DNA of 64,000 nucleotides from an uncultured Bacteroides sp. (GTDB lineage: Bacteria > Bacteroidota > Bacteroidia > Bacteroidales > Bacteroidaceae). This document shows, piece after piece, positions 46,079 to 55,342 of this stretch. The position numbers and the translations under genes were made by a program. The notes beneath the pieces are model-generated. The model ran no database searches. It saw nothing but the letters and a program-made list of their open reading frames with translations, and had not been told where the DNA came from. The stretch is taken from contig CASFGA010000001.1 in NCBI GenBank assembly GCA_949294185.1, forward strand, positions 62,001 through 126,000. The letters are read 5' to 3'. Within the stretch, counting starts at the first letter, position 1, and every line of letters begins with the position of its first letter.

Positions 46079-47074
46079 ATGGGAAAAAGACTGACCGAAA
46101 ACCTTTCTTCCCTCTATATAGGTGCGGCCAATGGCCTGAAGCCCAAACGTACACGGAAAAAGATTGTGGCCTACGTGGAGAGCTATGACGACATATCTTT
46201 CTGGCGCTCCCTCCTGGCGGAGTTTGAAGACGACACCCGCTACTTCGAGGTCATGCTCCCTTCGCGCAACACACTGGCCAAGGGAAAGAAAACGGTGCTG
46301 ATGAACCATCTGGGCAGGCAGTTGGGTGAAAACATGATTGCCTGCGTAGACAGTGACTATGACTATCTGCTGCAAGAATGCACGCAGACTTCGCGCTACA
46401 TGAACCAGTGCCCCTACGTACTGCAGACCTATGCCTATGCCATCGAAAACTACCACTGTTATGCCGAAGGGCTGCACGAGGTGTGTGTCACAGCCACACT
46501 CAACGACCATCAGCTCATTGATTTTCCAGCTTTCATGAAACTGTATTCCGAAATAGCCTATCCTCTGTTCATCTGGTCTGTATGGTTCTACCGCAAGAAG
46601 AATCTCTCCGAATTCTCGCTGCTTGACTTCTGCTCGTATGTCAAGCTCGACCAGATAAGCGTCGCCCATCCCGAAACGAGCCTGCAGGCCATGTCGCGCC
46701 GAGTAAGGCGAAAGCTGAAAGAACTGGAGCACCGTCATGCCCATGCACTGCCCGAAATAGAGGTCATGAAGGGAGAGCTGAAGCAGCTCGGCGTACACCC
46801 CGATAACACCTATATGTTCATTCAGGGACACCACATCATGAATAATGTGGTGATGCGCCTGCTCAATCCTGTGTGCACCGTGCTCAGGCGTGAACGAGAA
46901 GAGCAGATACATCAGCTGGCATGCCACGAAGTGCAGCTCCAGAACGAACTGACAAGCTACCAACGTAGCGTGGTAGGGGTGGAAGTGGTCATACACAAGA
47001 ACACAAATTACAAGAACTCCCCGCTCTACCGGAAAATCCTGAAAGATGTGGAGAAACTCCTACGCATCAGCTGA
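46079..47074 (+). CDS. DUF4435 (TOPRIM-like) protein, partner of the ATPase
   Basis: 331 residues. The N-terminal TOPRIM-like pattern is visible: VAYVESYDDISFWR with the acidic residue at about E34, and ACVDSDYDYL with D91 and D93. This fits the metal-binding E...DxD of DUF4435/OLD-type nucleases. The rest is mostly helical with no membrane segment. In PARIS, AriB (DUF4435) is a tRNA nuclease held by AriA until triggered. The same reaction is possible here but not shown. It is cotranscribed with the ATPase gene (15-bp gap). Confidence 0.78.
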   Translation: MGKRLTENLSSLYIGAANGLKPKRTRKKIVAYVESYDDISFWRSLLAEFEDDTRYFEVMLPSRNTLAKGKKTVLMNHLGRQLGENMIACVDSDYDYLLQECTQTSRYMNQCPYVLQTYAYAIENYHCYAEGLHEVCVTATLNDHQLIDFPAFMKLYSEIAYPLFIWSVWFYRKKNLSEFSLLDFCSYVKLDQISVAHPETSLQAMSRRVRRKLKELEHRHAHALPEIEVMKGELKQLGVHPDNTYMFIQGHHIMNNVVMRLLNPVCTVLRREREEQIHQLACHEVQLQNELTSYQRSVVGVEVVIHKNTNYKNSPLYRKILKDVEKLLRIS

Positions 47075-47254
47075 ATGCGACACATGCAACCGGATTAATC
47101 ACTACAAACAAATGCATGTCACTGCATAATATCTGAACCTCGGCGATAAAAACGCGAGACCTAAAATACGCGGACTTCTATCCTCACCGCCATCGCCGCC
47201 ATATCGAGTGTTGCCGGCCACATGAATAAAGGCGGAAGCAAAGACAAAAAACAA

Positions 47255-47288
47255 ATACGGTGCGCAGAAAAATTCCCTCGCACCGTAT
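47255..47288 (-). terminator. Terminator of the iorA-paaK-ACT operon
   Basis: Perfect 10-bp stem ATACGGTGCG/CGCACCGTAT (47255-47264 and 47279-47288), followed on the minus strand by TTTGTTTTTTG, 24 bp after the ACT gene stop. Confidence 0.85.
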
Positions 47289-47311
47289 CCGAATGCCATT
47301 TCCGAGCAGCC

Positions 47312-47728
47312 TTACAGCTCTCTGTCGGACAGCACATCGCAACCGTGCTTCTCAAGCGTAGCAAGGCAGCGCGACATGTCGTTGGGCTTGATTACCACAT
47401 GGGCGCGGTCGTTTTGGGCGAAGGCATACATGTAGTCAATGAAAATCTGCTCCTGGGCGAGATATTCGAGTATGACGGCCAACGAGCCGGGCACATTTGC
47501 ACAGTTCAGGCACACCACATCGGTCGACATGACGGCGAAATCCTGTCCGCGCAGCACCTCCACGGCACGGTCAACGTCGGACACAATCAGACGCAGGATA
47601 CCGAAGTCGGCCGTCTCGGCCATGCTGAATGCATGCATGTTGATGCCGTTCTGTCCCAAAGTGCGCACCACATCGTTGATGCGACCGGTCTTGTTCTCCA
47701 AAAATACGGATAGTTGCTTGATGGTCAT
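47312..47728 (-). CDS. Tandem ACT-domain protein
   Basis: 138 residues made of two ACT domains (about 1-68 and 69-138), with the typical start TIKQLSVFLENKTGRINDVVRTLGQ and no catalytic domain. Proteins of this kind bind amino acids and commonly sit next to paaK and ior genes in Bacteroidetes and Clostridia, where they may sense aromatic or branched amino acids. The ATG at 47726-47728 follows an AGGAGA site; the longer frame is rejected. It is the last gene of the operon. Confidence 0.88.
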   Translation of the reverse strand: MTIKQLSVFLENKTGRINDVVRTLGQNGINMHAFSMAETADFGILRLIVSDVDRAVEVLRGQDFAVMSTDVVCLNCANVPGSLAVILEYLAQEQIFIDYMYAFAQNDRAHVVIKPNDMSRCLATLEKHGCDVLSDREL

Positions 47729-47762
47729 AGCTTGTCTCCTTTCTCTATACATTAATTATGAG

Positions 47763-49064
47763 TTAAACCAATACACGCTTGTCAATGACCCGCTGCGACT
47801 TCCCTTCACTGCGGGCGATGCTGTTGGGCTCCATCAGCTTCACATCGGCACTGATGGAAAGTACGCTCTTGAGCTTGTCTGAAAGCCGCTTCTTCAGTCC
47901 AAGCATAGCGCCGATATCGTCAGTAAAGAAGTCGCGGCGCACTTCCACCTGCACTTCGAGGGTATCAAGGTTTCCCCGACGGTCGACCACCAACATGTAG
48001 CGCGGCTCAAACTCCTTCATGCCAAGAATGACACTCTCCACCTGTGAGGGGAATACATTGATACCGCGAATGATGAGCATGTCATCGCTGCGTCCCATGA
48101 TGGGAGTCATACGCACGTTGGTACGCCCGCACGGACAAGTGCCCGGCATAAGCGAGGTAAGGTCTTTGGTGCGGTAGCGCAGCAGGGGCATACCCTCTTT
48201 GGTAAGGGTAGTGAACACCAATTCACCTTGCACACCGGCAGGCAACGGACACAGTGTCTCGGGATCGATGATTTCGGGGTAAAAATGGTCTTCGTTGATA
48301 TGCGAACCGTGCTGCTCCTGACATTCGTATGACACGCCCGGCCCCATGATTTCACTCAGTCCGTAAATATTGTATCCCTTCAGCCCAAGTCGCTCCTGGA
48401 TTTCGCGGCGCATATTTTCCGTCCACGGCTCTGCTCCGAAAGCTCCGATGCGCAGATCAAGTTCGCTCTTGTCAATGCCCATACGCTCCACCACCTCGGC
48501 CAAATAAAGAGCGTATGAAGGTGTACAGGCGATACCCGTGATATGGAGGTCGCGAATCAGGCGTACATGCTTCTCGGTATTTCCGGTGGAAGCAGGAATC
48601 ACGGTAGCGCCCAAATTCTCCACACCATAGTGCGCTCCCAATCCACCGGTAAAAAGTCCGTACCCGTAACTCACAGAAAAGGTGTCCTCACGCGTCACGC
48701 CATAGGCCGAGAGACTGCGCGCCATCACTTCCGACCATATAGAAAGGTCACGACGGGTGTATCCTACGATAGTGGGATTTCCGGTAGTTCCCGACGAGGC
48801 GTGCACCCGCACCACCTCCGATGGCGGTGCTGCCATCAGCCCATAAGGATAGTTGTCGCGCAAATCCTGCTTGGTAGTAAATGGCAGCTTCACAATGTCA
48901 TCGATACCTCGTATGTCATCGGGCGAAAGATCCATCTCCTGCATCTTGCGGCGATAGAAGGGTACGTTATGATAGACATAGACGACGAGTTTCTGTAATC
49001 GTTTTCCTTGCAGTTCGCGCATCTGCTCGCGCGACATGCATTCTTTGCTTGTGTTCCAAATCAT
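47763..49064 (-). CDS. Phenylacetate-CoA ligase (PaaK family)
   Basis: 433 residues of the adenylate-forming PaaK family. The nucleotide motif SSGTTGNPTIVGYT lies at about 91-104 and YGLSEIMGPGVSYEC at about 235-249. The C-terminal AMP-binding domain with a lysine-containing end (ARSEGKSQRVIDKR) completes it. It forms aryl-CoA from arylacetate and ATP. With IorAB and an aminotransferase upstream, it probably works on phenylacetate or indoleacetate, either energy-yielding or for reductive carboxylation to amino acids (inference). Confidence 0.93.
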   Translation of the reverse strand: MIWNTSKECMSREQMRELQGKRLQKLVVYVYHNVPFYRRKMQEMDLSPDDIRGIDDIVKLPFTTKQDLRDNYPYGLMAAPPSEVVRVHASSGTTGNPTIVGYTRRDLSIWSEVMARSLSAYGVTREDTFSVSYGYGLFTGGLGAHYGVENLGATVIPASTGNTEKHVRLIRDLHITGIACTPSYALYLAEVVERMGIDKSELDLRIGAFGAEPWTENMRREIQERLGLKGYNIYGLSEIMGPGVSYECQEQHGSHINEDHFYPEIIDPETLCPLPAGVQGELVFTTLTKEGMPLLRYRTKDLTSLMPGTCPCGRTNVRMTPIMGRSDDMLIIRGINVFPSQVESVILGMKEFEPRYMLVVDRRGNLDTLEVQVEVRRDFFTDDIGAMLGLKKRLSDKLKSVLSISADVKLMEPNSIARSEGKSQRVIDKRVLV

Positions 49065-49140
49065 GGTATTTTCTTTATCAGTTTTTAAAGTTTTTCAAAA
49101 AAGGAGACAAGGCGTCAGCTTGTTGCCTGATACCTGCCGG

Positions 49141-50454
49141 CTAAAACGGATGGTCTTCGCGAAACGCCTTCATACGCTCTTCAAGCACCGGATAAAGTTC
49201 CTCACGCATGCGAGAGGTACAGGCGCGCACACCCTGTTGGTCGCTGCCTGTGGTGGAAAGCGATATGCTGCTCACCCCGTAATACATCAACTCGCAGAGC
49301 AGCTCACCTCCGGTCATACCGGGATAGCCGAGAGTGAAGAAGAACCCGTCACCCACAGGCCGGGTCACATCATGGTCGTAGACGATGGAGAAGCCGTTTT
49401 CCGTAAAAATCTGCTTCATGCGGCAGGCTCGGCGCTCATACTCGCGTACATCCTCCACAAAATTGATTTCGCCCGACACAGAACGATTGAGCATCTCAGC
49501 CATACCATACTGTGTAGTGGCGGTACATCCGGAAGTTATCATATACATGATGGAGGCGATAAAGGTGGGGCCAAACACTCCAGAATCTTCATAGCGCCGG
49601 GCAAGGGCGGGATACTGGCGGTCGAACAGCTTGTCGGACACGCAAGCCAGGGCAATGCGCTGTCCGGCATAGCTGAATATCTTTGAAGCGGAGAGCATCA
49701 GAATATAATTGTCGGTATAGCGCGCCACGGTAGGCACAAACGGCGGCTGATAGGGACGACCGAAAGGACGGCGGAAATCCATACAGAAATAAGCCTGATC
49801 TTCCATCACTACGACATCATAACGTGTAGCCAGTTCACCGATGATTTGCAGTTCCTCTTCCTCCAGACAAATCCACGCGGGATTATTGGGGTTGGAATAG
49901 ACAATGGCAGCAATGTCGCCCTTCGAGAGATATCCCTCAAGCTTTGCCCGCAGAGCCTGTCCGCGAAAATCATGGATGTCGAACCACTCCCACGCGATGC
50001 CCAGAATGCGCAGCTGCGACTTCTGGATAGGGAATCCGGGGTCGATGAACAGCACCTTGTCCTTGCCGGGAATCCGCTGCGTGCAGGCGATGAACGCGCC
50101 AAACGAAGCCGCCACCGAACCGGTGGTAGGCAGACAGGCACGCGGAGATATGTCGATATCAATAAACGCCTTGACAAAGCGCGAAGCCGCCTCTTTCAGT
50201 TCGGGCACTCCCGCTGCAGCAGGATACTGTGCACCCAATCCCTTGTCGAGCGCAGCCTTTTCTGCCTCGATACCCACACGGTTGGCGGGCAGTCCGGGCG
50301 ACCCCTGATCCATACGAATGAAAGGAATGCCCGTAAGTTCTTCCAGACGAGAAGCCACCAACAACACATCGCCGATGGTAGCGTTCTGAAGGTCGGCCAC
50401 CTTCATCTCCTTAGCTACCGAAGAAACCAGTTCCTCGCTGAACACGCGGCTCAT
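49141..50454 (-). CDS. Class I/II pyridoxal-phosphate aminotransferase
   Basis: 437 residues with the fold-type I pattern: TTGSVAASFGAF near the cofactor phosphate, YSNPNNPAWI, and a PLP-lysine region LSASKIFSYAGQRIA (K about 255). The start overlaps iorB by 4 bp, so it is in the same transcript as iorAB and paaK. It probably interconverts aromatic amino acids and their 2-oxo acids for IorAB. The exact substrate cannot be read from the sequence. Confidence 0.85.
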   Translation of the reverse strand: MSRVFSEELVSSVAKEMKVADLQNATIGDVLLVASRLEELTGIPFIRMDQGSPGLPANRVGIEAEKAALDKGLGAQYPAAAGVPELKEAASRFVKAFIDIDISPRACLPTTGSVAASFGAFIACTQRIPGKDKVLFIDPGFPIQKSQLRILGIAWEWFDIHDFRGQALRAKLEGYLSKGDIAAIVYSNPNNPAWICLEEEELQIIGELATRYDVVVMEDQAYFCMDFRRPFGRPYQPPFVPTVARYTDNYILMLSASKIFSYAGQRIALACVSDKLFDRQYPALARRYEDSGVFGPTFIASIMYMITSGCTATTQYGMAEMLNRSVSGEINFVEDVREYERRACRMKQIFTENGFSIVYDHDVTRPVGDGFFFTLGYPGMTGGELLCELMYYGVSSISLSTTGSDQQGVRACTSRMREELYPVLEERMKAFREDHPF

Positions 50455-51047
50455 AGGGCAGTAAGGTTAAGCTGTTTCACATAGTCGTGACCGATATCAA
50501 AAGCACGCAGGTTGGCCTCTACTACAGCCTCTCCTTTCGCGGCAAAGATACGCCCCACACTTTCACGCAAGGTGGCTACATCGAGTATCTTCAGAAAAGC
50601 TGACGCTGCTCCGAGCAAGATGACATTCGCCGAACGAGGAACATGGTTATCGCGTGCCAAAGCTTCTACATCGAGCGCCACTACGTGCGGCTGCGCACCG
50701 AGTTCTTCCGCCAGTTCAGCCTCGTCAGGATAGTTGGGAATGTTCTTGAACGGGGCAGACGAAGTGATAATCCATCCGTCGGCCGCCAGATAAGGCAGGT
50801 AACGCAAAGCTTCCATCGGCTCGAGCGAAAGAATCATGTCGGCCGTTCCAAGGGGTATCAGGTCGGACGCAATGCACCCGTCGGAAAGACGGAGGTTCGA
50901 CTGCACATCGCCTCCGCGTTGGCTCATGCCGTGCACTTCGGCCTGCTTCAAGGTCAGTCCCATACGTGTGGCGGCCTCGCCGATGATGGTGGCTACGGAC
51001 AGGATACCTTGTCCGCCCACTCCTGAAAGTATGATGTCTGTCTTCAT
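50451..51047 (-). CDS. iorB: Indolepyruvate:ferredoxin oxidoreductase, beta subunit
   Basis: 198 residues of the gamma-type oxidoreductase family. The start MKTDIILSGVGGQGILSVATIIGEA carries the glycine-rich motif, and VHGMSQRGGDVQSNLR follows. It pairs with the TPP-binding alpha subunit. It overlaps iorA by 4 bp and the aminotransferase by 4 bp. It catalyses oxidative decarboxylation of aryl pyruvates to aryl-acetyl-CoA, or the reverse. Confidence 0.93.
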   Translation of the reverse strand: MKTDIILSGVGGQGILSVATIIGEAATRMGLTLKQAEVHGMSQRGGDVQSNLRLSDGCIASDLIPLGTADMILSLEPMEALRYLPYLAADGWIITSSAPFKNIPNYPDEAELAEELGAQPHVVALDVEALARDNHVPRSANVILLGAASAFLKILDVATLRESVGRIFAAKGEAVVEANLRAFDIGHDYVKQLNLTAL

Positions 51048-52666
51048 TTCTTTTCTGCTCTTTTTTGTTTTAACTTACGGTTTAAAGTTTGCATGCACTC
51101 GCGGCGTGGGATGATGACCGAAACACCGGGATAGTTTATCTCCTCTCGAATGATGCGGGTAATCTCCTCCATATTTTTGGGCAAAGGAACCACCACGCGC
51201 ACATGCTCCGGCTCCACGCCCAATCCTATACAAATGGCCTCAAACTTGTTTGTACCGGCCGAATCCTGTCCACCGGTCATGGCGGTAGTCAGATTGTCGG
51301 AAATAACGACAGTGATGTTTGCCCTGTCGTTTACGGCATCAAGCAGTCCGGTCATTCCAGAATGAGTAAAAGTAGAATCACCTATCACGGCAATGGCAGG
51401 AAATTGTCCGGCATCGGCCGCACCCTTCGCCATCGTAATGGACGCACCCATGTCCACACAACTGTCGAGCGCGCGGAACGGCGGAAGTGCCCCCAATGTA
51501 TAACAACCGATGTCGCCGAAGATTTTTGCGTCTGGATATTCAGCTGCCACACGGTTGAGCGCATCATACACATCGCGGTGTCCGCATCCGTTGCACAAGG
51601 CAGGCGGACGAGCCACCACATTATGAGCCGGAGCGTATATTTGCGCACTCTTCAGTCCCAATGCCGCCTTCACGCTGTCGGGATCCAATTCTCCAGTACG
51701 GGGCAAGTCACCGCTCAAGCGTCCTTTCACTGTATAGACAGAGGGAAGTATTCCGCAAAGCTGCTCCTCTACGAAAGGCTGTCCGTCTTCCACAACCAGT
51801 ATTTCATTGCATGCCCCGGCCAGACGCGCAATCTTGTCGGCAGGCAGCGGATACTGCGAAATCTTCAACAATGGATACGGACATCCGTCAGGATAGCACT
51901 CCATCACATAGTTATATCCGATGCCGCAGGCAATGATACCTCTTTCAGCCTTTTTCCCATCGTCGGTTCCTGCAAGGGTGTTATAAGATGATTCTTCGGC
52001 AAGCTGCAAAAGACGCGGCTGCGTGGCAATAACCTCGCGGTAACGGCGGCGTGCATTGGCCGGAAGCAACACCCAGTCGGCAGGCACGGACTGGTGTCCC
52101 GTACAAGCCACCTCGGCAGTTTCTTCCTTGACAGTCACAGCCGCACGCGAATGTGCCAGACGGGTGACTATACGCATCAGCACAGGAAGTTTCTCACGCT
52201 CAGACAGCTCAAAAGCATAGTCCATCATATCGTAGGCTTCCTGCTGTGAAGAAGGTTCAAGAATGGGAATCATCGCAAACTTGCCGTAAAAGCGGGAGTC
52301 CTGCTCGTTCTGCGAAGAGTGCATGGTAGGGTCATCGGCAGCCAATACGACGATGCCCCCGTTCACACCAGTGATGGCGGAGTTGACAAACGCATCGGCA
52401 CACACGTTCATTCCCACATGCTTCATACAGACCAGTGCTCGCCGGCCTACGTATGACACTCCCAAAGCAGCCTCCATCGCCGTCTTCTCGTTGGTACACC
52501 AACTGCTATGCAGGCAACGCTCGCGTGCAAGAGGTGAATCCTGTATGTATTCCGTAATTTCGGTAGAAGGCGTTCCCGGATAAGCATACACTCCGGAAAT
52601 ACCCGCCTGAATAGCTCCGAGTGCAATTGCCTGGTCGCCCAAAAGTAAAAGCTTGTTGTTTTTCAT
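51044..52666 (-). CDS. iorA: Indolepyruvate:ferredoxin oxidoreductase, alpha subunit
   Basis: 540 residues. The N-terminal pyrimidine-binding domain (GDQAIALGAIQAGISGVYAYPG) and a TPP-binding C-terminal domain with CNGCGHRDVY (near 358) and GDIGCYTLG / GDSTFTHSGM are present. The archaeal-type alpha subunit usually carries a further ferredoxin domain with two C-x2-C-x2-C-x3-C sets; here the protein ends ...RRECMQTLNRKLKQKRAEKK with none, so electrons must reach an outside ferredoxin without a built-in relay. It is the second gene of the operon, after the nitrilase. Confidence 0.93.
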   Translation of the reverse strand: MKNNKLLLLGDQAIALGAIQAGISGVYAYPGTPSTEITEYIQDSPLARERCLHSSWCTNEKTAMEAALGVSYVGRRALVCMKHVGMNVCADAFVNSAITGVNGGIVVLAADDPTMHSSQNEQDSRFYGKFAMIPILEPSSQQEAYDMMDYAFELSEREKLPVLMRIVTRLAHSRAAVTVKEETAEVACTGHQSVPADWVLLPANARRRYREVIATQPRLLQLAEESSYNTLAGTDDGKKAERGIIACGIGYNYVMECYPDGCPYPLLKISQYPLPADKIARLAGACNEILVVEDGQPFVEEQLCGILPSVYTVKGRLSGDLPRTGELDPDSVKAALGLKSAQIYAPAHNVVARPPALCNGCGHRDVYDALNRVAAEYPDAKIFGDIGCYTLGALPPFRALDSCVDMGASITMAKGAADAGQFPAIAVIGDSTFTHSGMTGLLDAVNDRANITVVISDNLTTAMTGGQDSAGTNKFEAICIGLGVEPEHVRVVVPLPKNMEEITRIIREEINYPGVSVIIPRRECMQTLNRKLKQKRAEKK

Positions 52667-52694
52667 ATCTTAATTTAATGTATTATTTAGTAGA

Positions 52695-53456
52695 TTATTC
52701 CAGTCTGAATGCATCAGCATCGCCAAGTACAGGAAACTTCTTCCGGAAGTCTTCCAACACATCTATGTCGATGACAGCTTCTGCCTCACACGCACATCCG
52801 TCTTCGCATGCCGCAAGCGTCTTTCCGTAAGGGTCGATAACGGCACTCCCTCCGCAGTACTGACAGGACGGGTCTTCACCCACCCGGTTGACAGCCACCA
52901 CATAGCACTGGTTTTCGATAGCACGCGCACGAAGCAGAGCCTTCCACGCCTCCACACGCGGAGTAGGCCAACTCGCCACATAGAGAGCGACATCGTAATC
53001 GCCCCGATTGCGAGACCACACGGGGAAACGCAGGTCGTAACACACCTGAAGCAGAAAGCGCATACCACGCCACTCCACCACCGTGCGCTGCGATCCGGGC
53101 GTATAGGTGTGATGCTCACCTCCGTAAGTGAACAGATGCCTTTTGTCATACCACTCAGTCTGTCCGCCAGGCTTCACAAAAAAGAAACGGTTGTAATACC
53201 TTCCTTTCTCTTCCACAGCGATACTTCCGGCTATAGCACATCCGCGCTCGTCGGCCGTACGCCTCATCCATTCCAACCCCTTGCCTCCATCAGGCTCAGC
53301 TATACCTTGTGGCCGGGTACAGAATCCAGTGGTAAACATTTCGGGCAGCACGAAAAGATCCGTCCCCCCATGACGGCGGACGATTTCATCGGCCCGGATC
53401 ACATTCCACGCCGGGTCTGCCCATCGGATATCGGTCTGTAAGATAGTTATTTTCAT
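52695..53456 (-). CDS. Carbon-nitrogen hydrolase (nitrilase superfamily, omega-amidase-like)
   Basis: 253 residues. The catalytic triad is visible: E39 in LPEMFTTGFC, K105 in YDKRHLFTYG and C139 in LQVCYDLRFP. The sequence is closest to YafV/omega-amidases, which hydrolyse 2-oxo-acid amides (alpha-ketoglutaramate, ketosuccinamate) left by glutamine/asparagine transamination. That would fit a neighbouring transaminase. It begins the operon leading to iorAB, with a TACTTTTG box about 20 bp before its ATG. Confidence 0.88.
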   Translation of the reverse strand: MKITILQTDIRWADPAWNVIRADEIVRRHGGTDLFVLPEMFTTGFCTRPQGIAEPDGGKGLEWMRRTADERGCAIAGSIAVEEKGRYYNRFFFVKPGGQTEWYDKRHLFTYGGEHHTYTPGSQRTVVEWRGMRFLLQVCYDLRFPVWSRNRGDYDVALYVASWPTPRVEAWKALLRARAIENQCYVVAVNRVGEDPSCQYCGGSAVIDPYGKTLAACEDGCACEAEAVIDIDVLEDFRKKFPVLGDADAFRLE

Positions 53457-53477
53457 GGTCTTTTAAAGTTGAATTTC

Positions 53478-53485
53478 CAAAAGTA
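53478..53485 (-). promoter_or_regulatory. Promoter -7 box of the nitrilase-iorAB operon
   Basis: TACTTTTG on the minus strand, exact TAnnTTTG; CTTG lies 18 bp upstream of it. Divergent from the lysS promoter. Confidence 0.55.
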
Positions 53486-53555
53486 GTAAAAATATCGGAT
53501 AAACAAGAGCTGAGAGGACATTGATTTATAAAAAACAAGCTTGTGACGGGGATAT

Positions 53556-53586
53556 TTTGCAGATTGGGAAATGTTTTCTAATTTTG
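53556..53586 (+). promoter_or_regulatory. Promoter of lysS-gpsA-pgi
   Basis: TTTG (53556-53559), a 19-bp spacer, then TAATTTTG (53579-53586), a full consensus match 28 bp before the lysS ATG. Confidence 0.8.
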
Positions 53587-53614
53587 TAGCAAAATTGAGT
53601 TAATGCATTGACAG

Positions 53615-55342
53615 ATGAACGTATTAGAGTTAAGTGAACAGGAGATTATCAGACGGAACAGTCTGAACGAGTTGAGAGCGATGGGCATTGAGCCTTATCC
53701 TGCCGCCGAATATGTGACAAACGCCTTTTCGACGGACATCAAGGCAGAGTTCAAGGACGACGAGGCCGAGCCGCGCAAAGTGTCGGTAGCCGGACGCATC
53801 ATGTCGCGCCGGGTGATGGGAAAGGCTTCGTTCGTCGAGCTGCAAGACTCTAAAGGCCGTATCCAGATATACATCACCCGCGACGATATCTGCCCGGACG
53901 AAAACAAAGACTTATATAATGTAGTGTTCAAGCGCCTGCTCGATTTAGGCGACTTCATCGGTATAGAGGGATTCGTGTTCCGCACGCAAATGGGTGAGAT
54001 TTCCATCCATGCACAAAAACTGACCGTACTCTCAAAATCCATCCGTCCGCTTCCCATCGTGAAGTATAAGGACGGCGTGGCCTACGACAAGTTTGAAGAT
54101 CCGGAATTACGCTACCGACAACGCTATGTGGACTTAGCAGTGAACGACGGGGTGAAAGACATCTTCCTGAAACGTTCAAAAGTATACAAGTCCATGCGCG
54201 AATATTTCGATTCGAAAGGATATGTGGAGGTGGAGACTCCTATCCTCCAGTCCATACCGGGCGGAGCGGCAGCACGCCCGTTCATTACCCACCACAACGC
54301 ACTCGACATCCCGCTCTATATGCGTATCGCCAGCGAACTTTATCTGAAGCGGCTCATCGTGGGCGGATTTGAAGGAGTGTATGAAATAGGAAAGAACTTC
54401 CGCAACGAAGGAATGGACCGCACGCATAATCCGGAATTCACCTGCATGGAAATCTATGTGGCCTACAAGGACTACAACTGGATGATGAAGTTCACCGAAC
54501 AGATGATTGAGAAAATCTGCTTAGATGTGAACGGCACCACCCAAGTGCAGGTGGGAGAAAACCTCATCGACTTCAAAGCCCCCTACCGGCGAGTGACTAT
54601 GCTTGACTCCATCAAAGAGTTCACCGGCTATGACCTGACAGGCATGAACGAAGAACAGATACGCGAAGTGTGTGGAAAACTGAACATGGAAACCGACGAA
54701 ACAATGGGCAAAGGAAAGCTCATCGACGAAATATTCGGCGAGTTTTGCGAGGGACACTACATACAGCCCACGTTCATCACTGACTATCCCAAGGAGATGT
54801 CACCACTTACCAAGCGCCACCGCACGAATCCAGACCTTACCGAACGATTCGAATTGATGGTGAACGGCAAGGAGCTGTGTAACGCATATTCGGAACTGAA
54901 CGACCCGATTGACCAGCTGGAACGTTTCGAAGAACAGATGCGCCTGAGCGAAAAGGGAGACGACGAGGCAATGATCATCGACAAAGACTTTGTACGCGCA
55001 TTGGAATATGGCATGCCACCTACTTCGGGAATGGGTATCGGCATGGATCGTCTTGTAATGTTGATGACCGGACAGAGCACCATCCAAGAAGTGTTGTTCT
55101 TCCCGCAGATGCGTCCGGAAAAGGTCATTCCAAAAGATACTCCCGCCAAGTTTATGGAAGCAGGCGTGCCCGAAGAGTGGGTGCCGGTAATCCAGAAGGC
55201 CGGATACAATATGGTGGCAGACATGAAGGAAGTGAATCCGCAGAAGCTTCACATGGACATCTGTGGAATCAACAAAAAATATAAACTGGGGTTGGCCAAC
55301 CCGTCGGTAGATGAGGTGGCTGCCTGGACGCAGGAAAAATGA
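53615..55342 (+). CDS. lysS: Lysyl-tRNA synthetase (class II)
   Basis: 575 residues, longer than the ~500 of E. coli LysS because of a C-terminal extension (about 500-575, ending [11 protein letters not shown]) typical of Bacteroidetes. The N-terminal OB-fold anticodon domain ([23 protein letters not shown]) is followed by the class II catalytic core with [20 protein letters not shown] (about 261-280) and [15 protein letters not shown] (about 474-488). First gene of a three-gene transcript; its end overlaps gpsA by 4 bp. Confidence 0.97.
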   Translation: MNVLELSEQEIIRRNSLNELRAMGIEPYPAAEYVTNAFSTDIKAEFKDDEAEPRKVSVAGRIMSRRVMGKASFVELQDSKGRIQIYITRDDICPDENKDLYNVVFKRLLDLGDFIGIEGFVFRTQMGEISIHAQKLTVLSKSIRPLPIVKYKDGVAYDKFEDPELRYRQRYVDLAVNDGVKDIFLKRSKVYKSMREYFDSKGYVEVETPILQSIPGGAAARPFITHHNALDIPLYMRIASELYLKRLIVGGFEGVYEIGKNFRNEGMDRTHNPEFTCMEIYVAYKDYNWMMKFTEQMIEKICLDVNGTTQVQVGENLIDFKAPYRRVTMLDSIKEFTGYDLTGMNEEQIREVCGKLNMETDETMGKGKLIDEIFGEFCEGHYIQPTFITDYPKEMSPLTKRHRTNPDLTERFELMVNGKELCNAYSELNDPIDQLERFEEQMRLSEKGDDEAMIIDKDFVRALEYGMPPTSGMGIGMDRLVMLMTGQSTIQEVLFFPQMRPEKVIPKDTPAKFMEAGVPEEWVPVIQKAGYNMVADMKEVNPQKLHMDICGINKKYKLGLANPSVDEVAAWTQEK

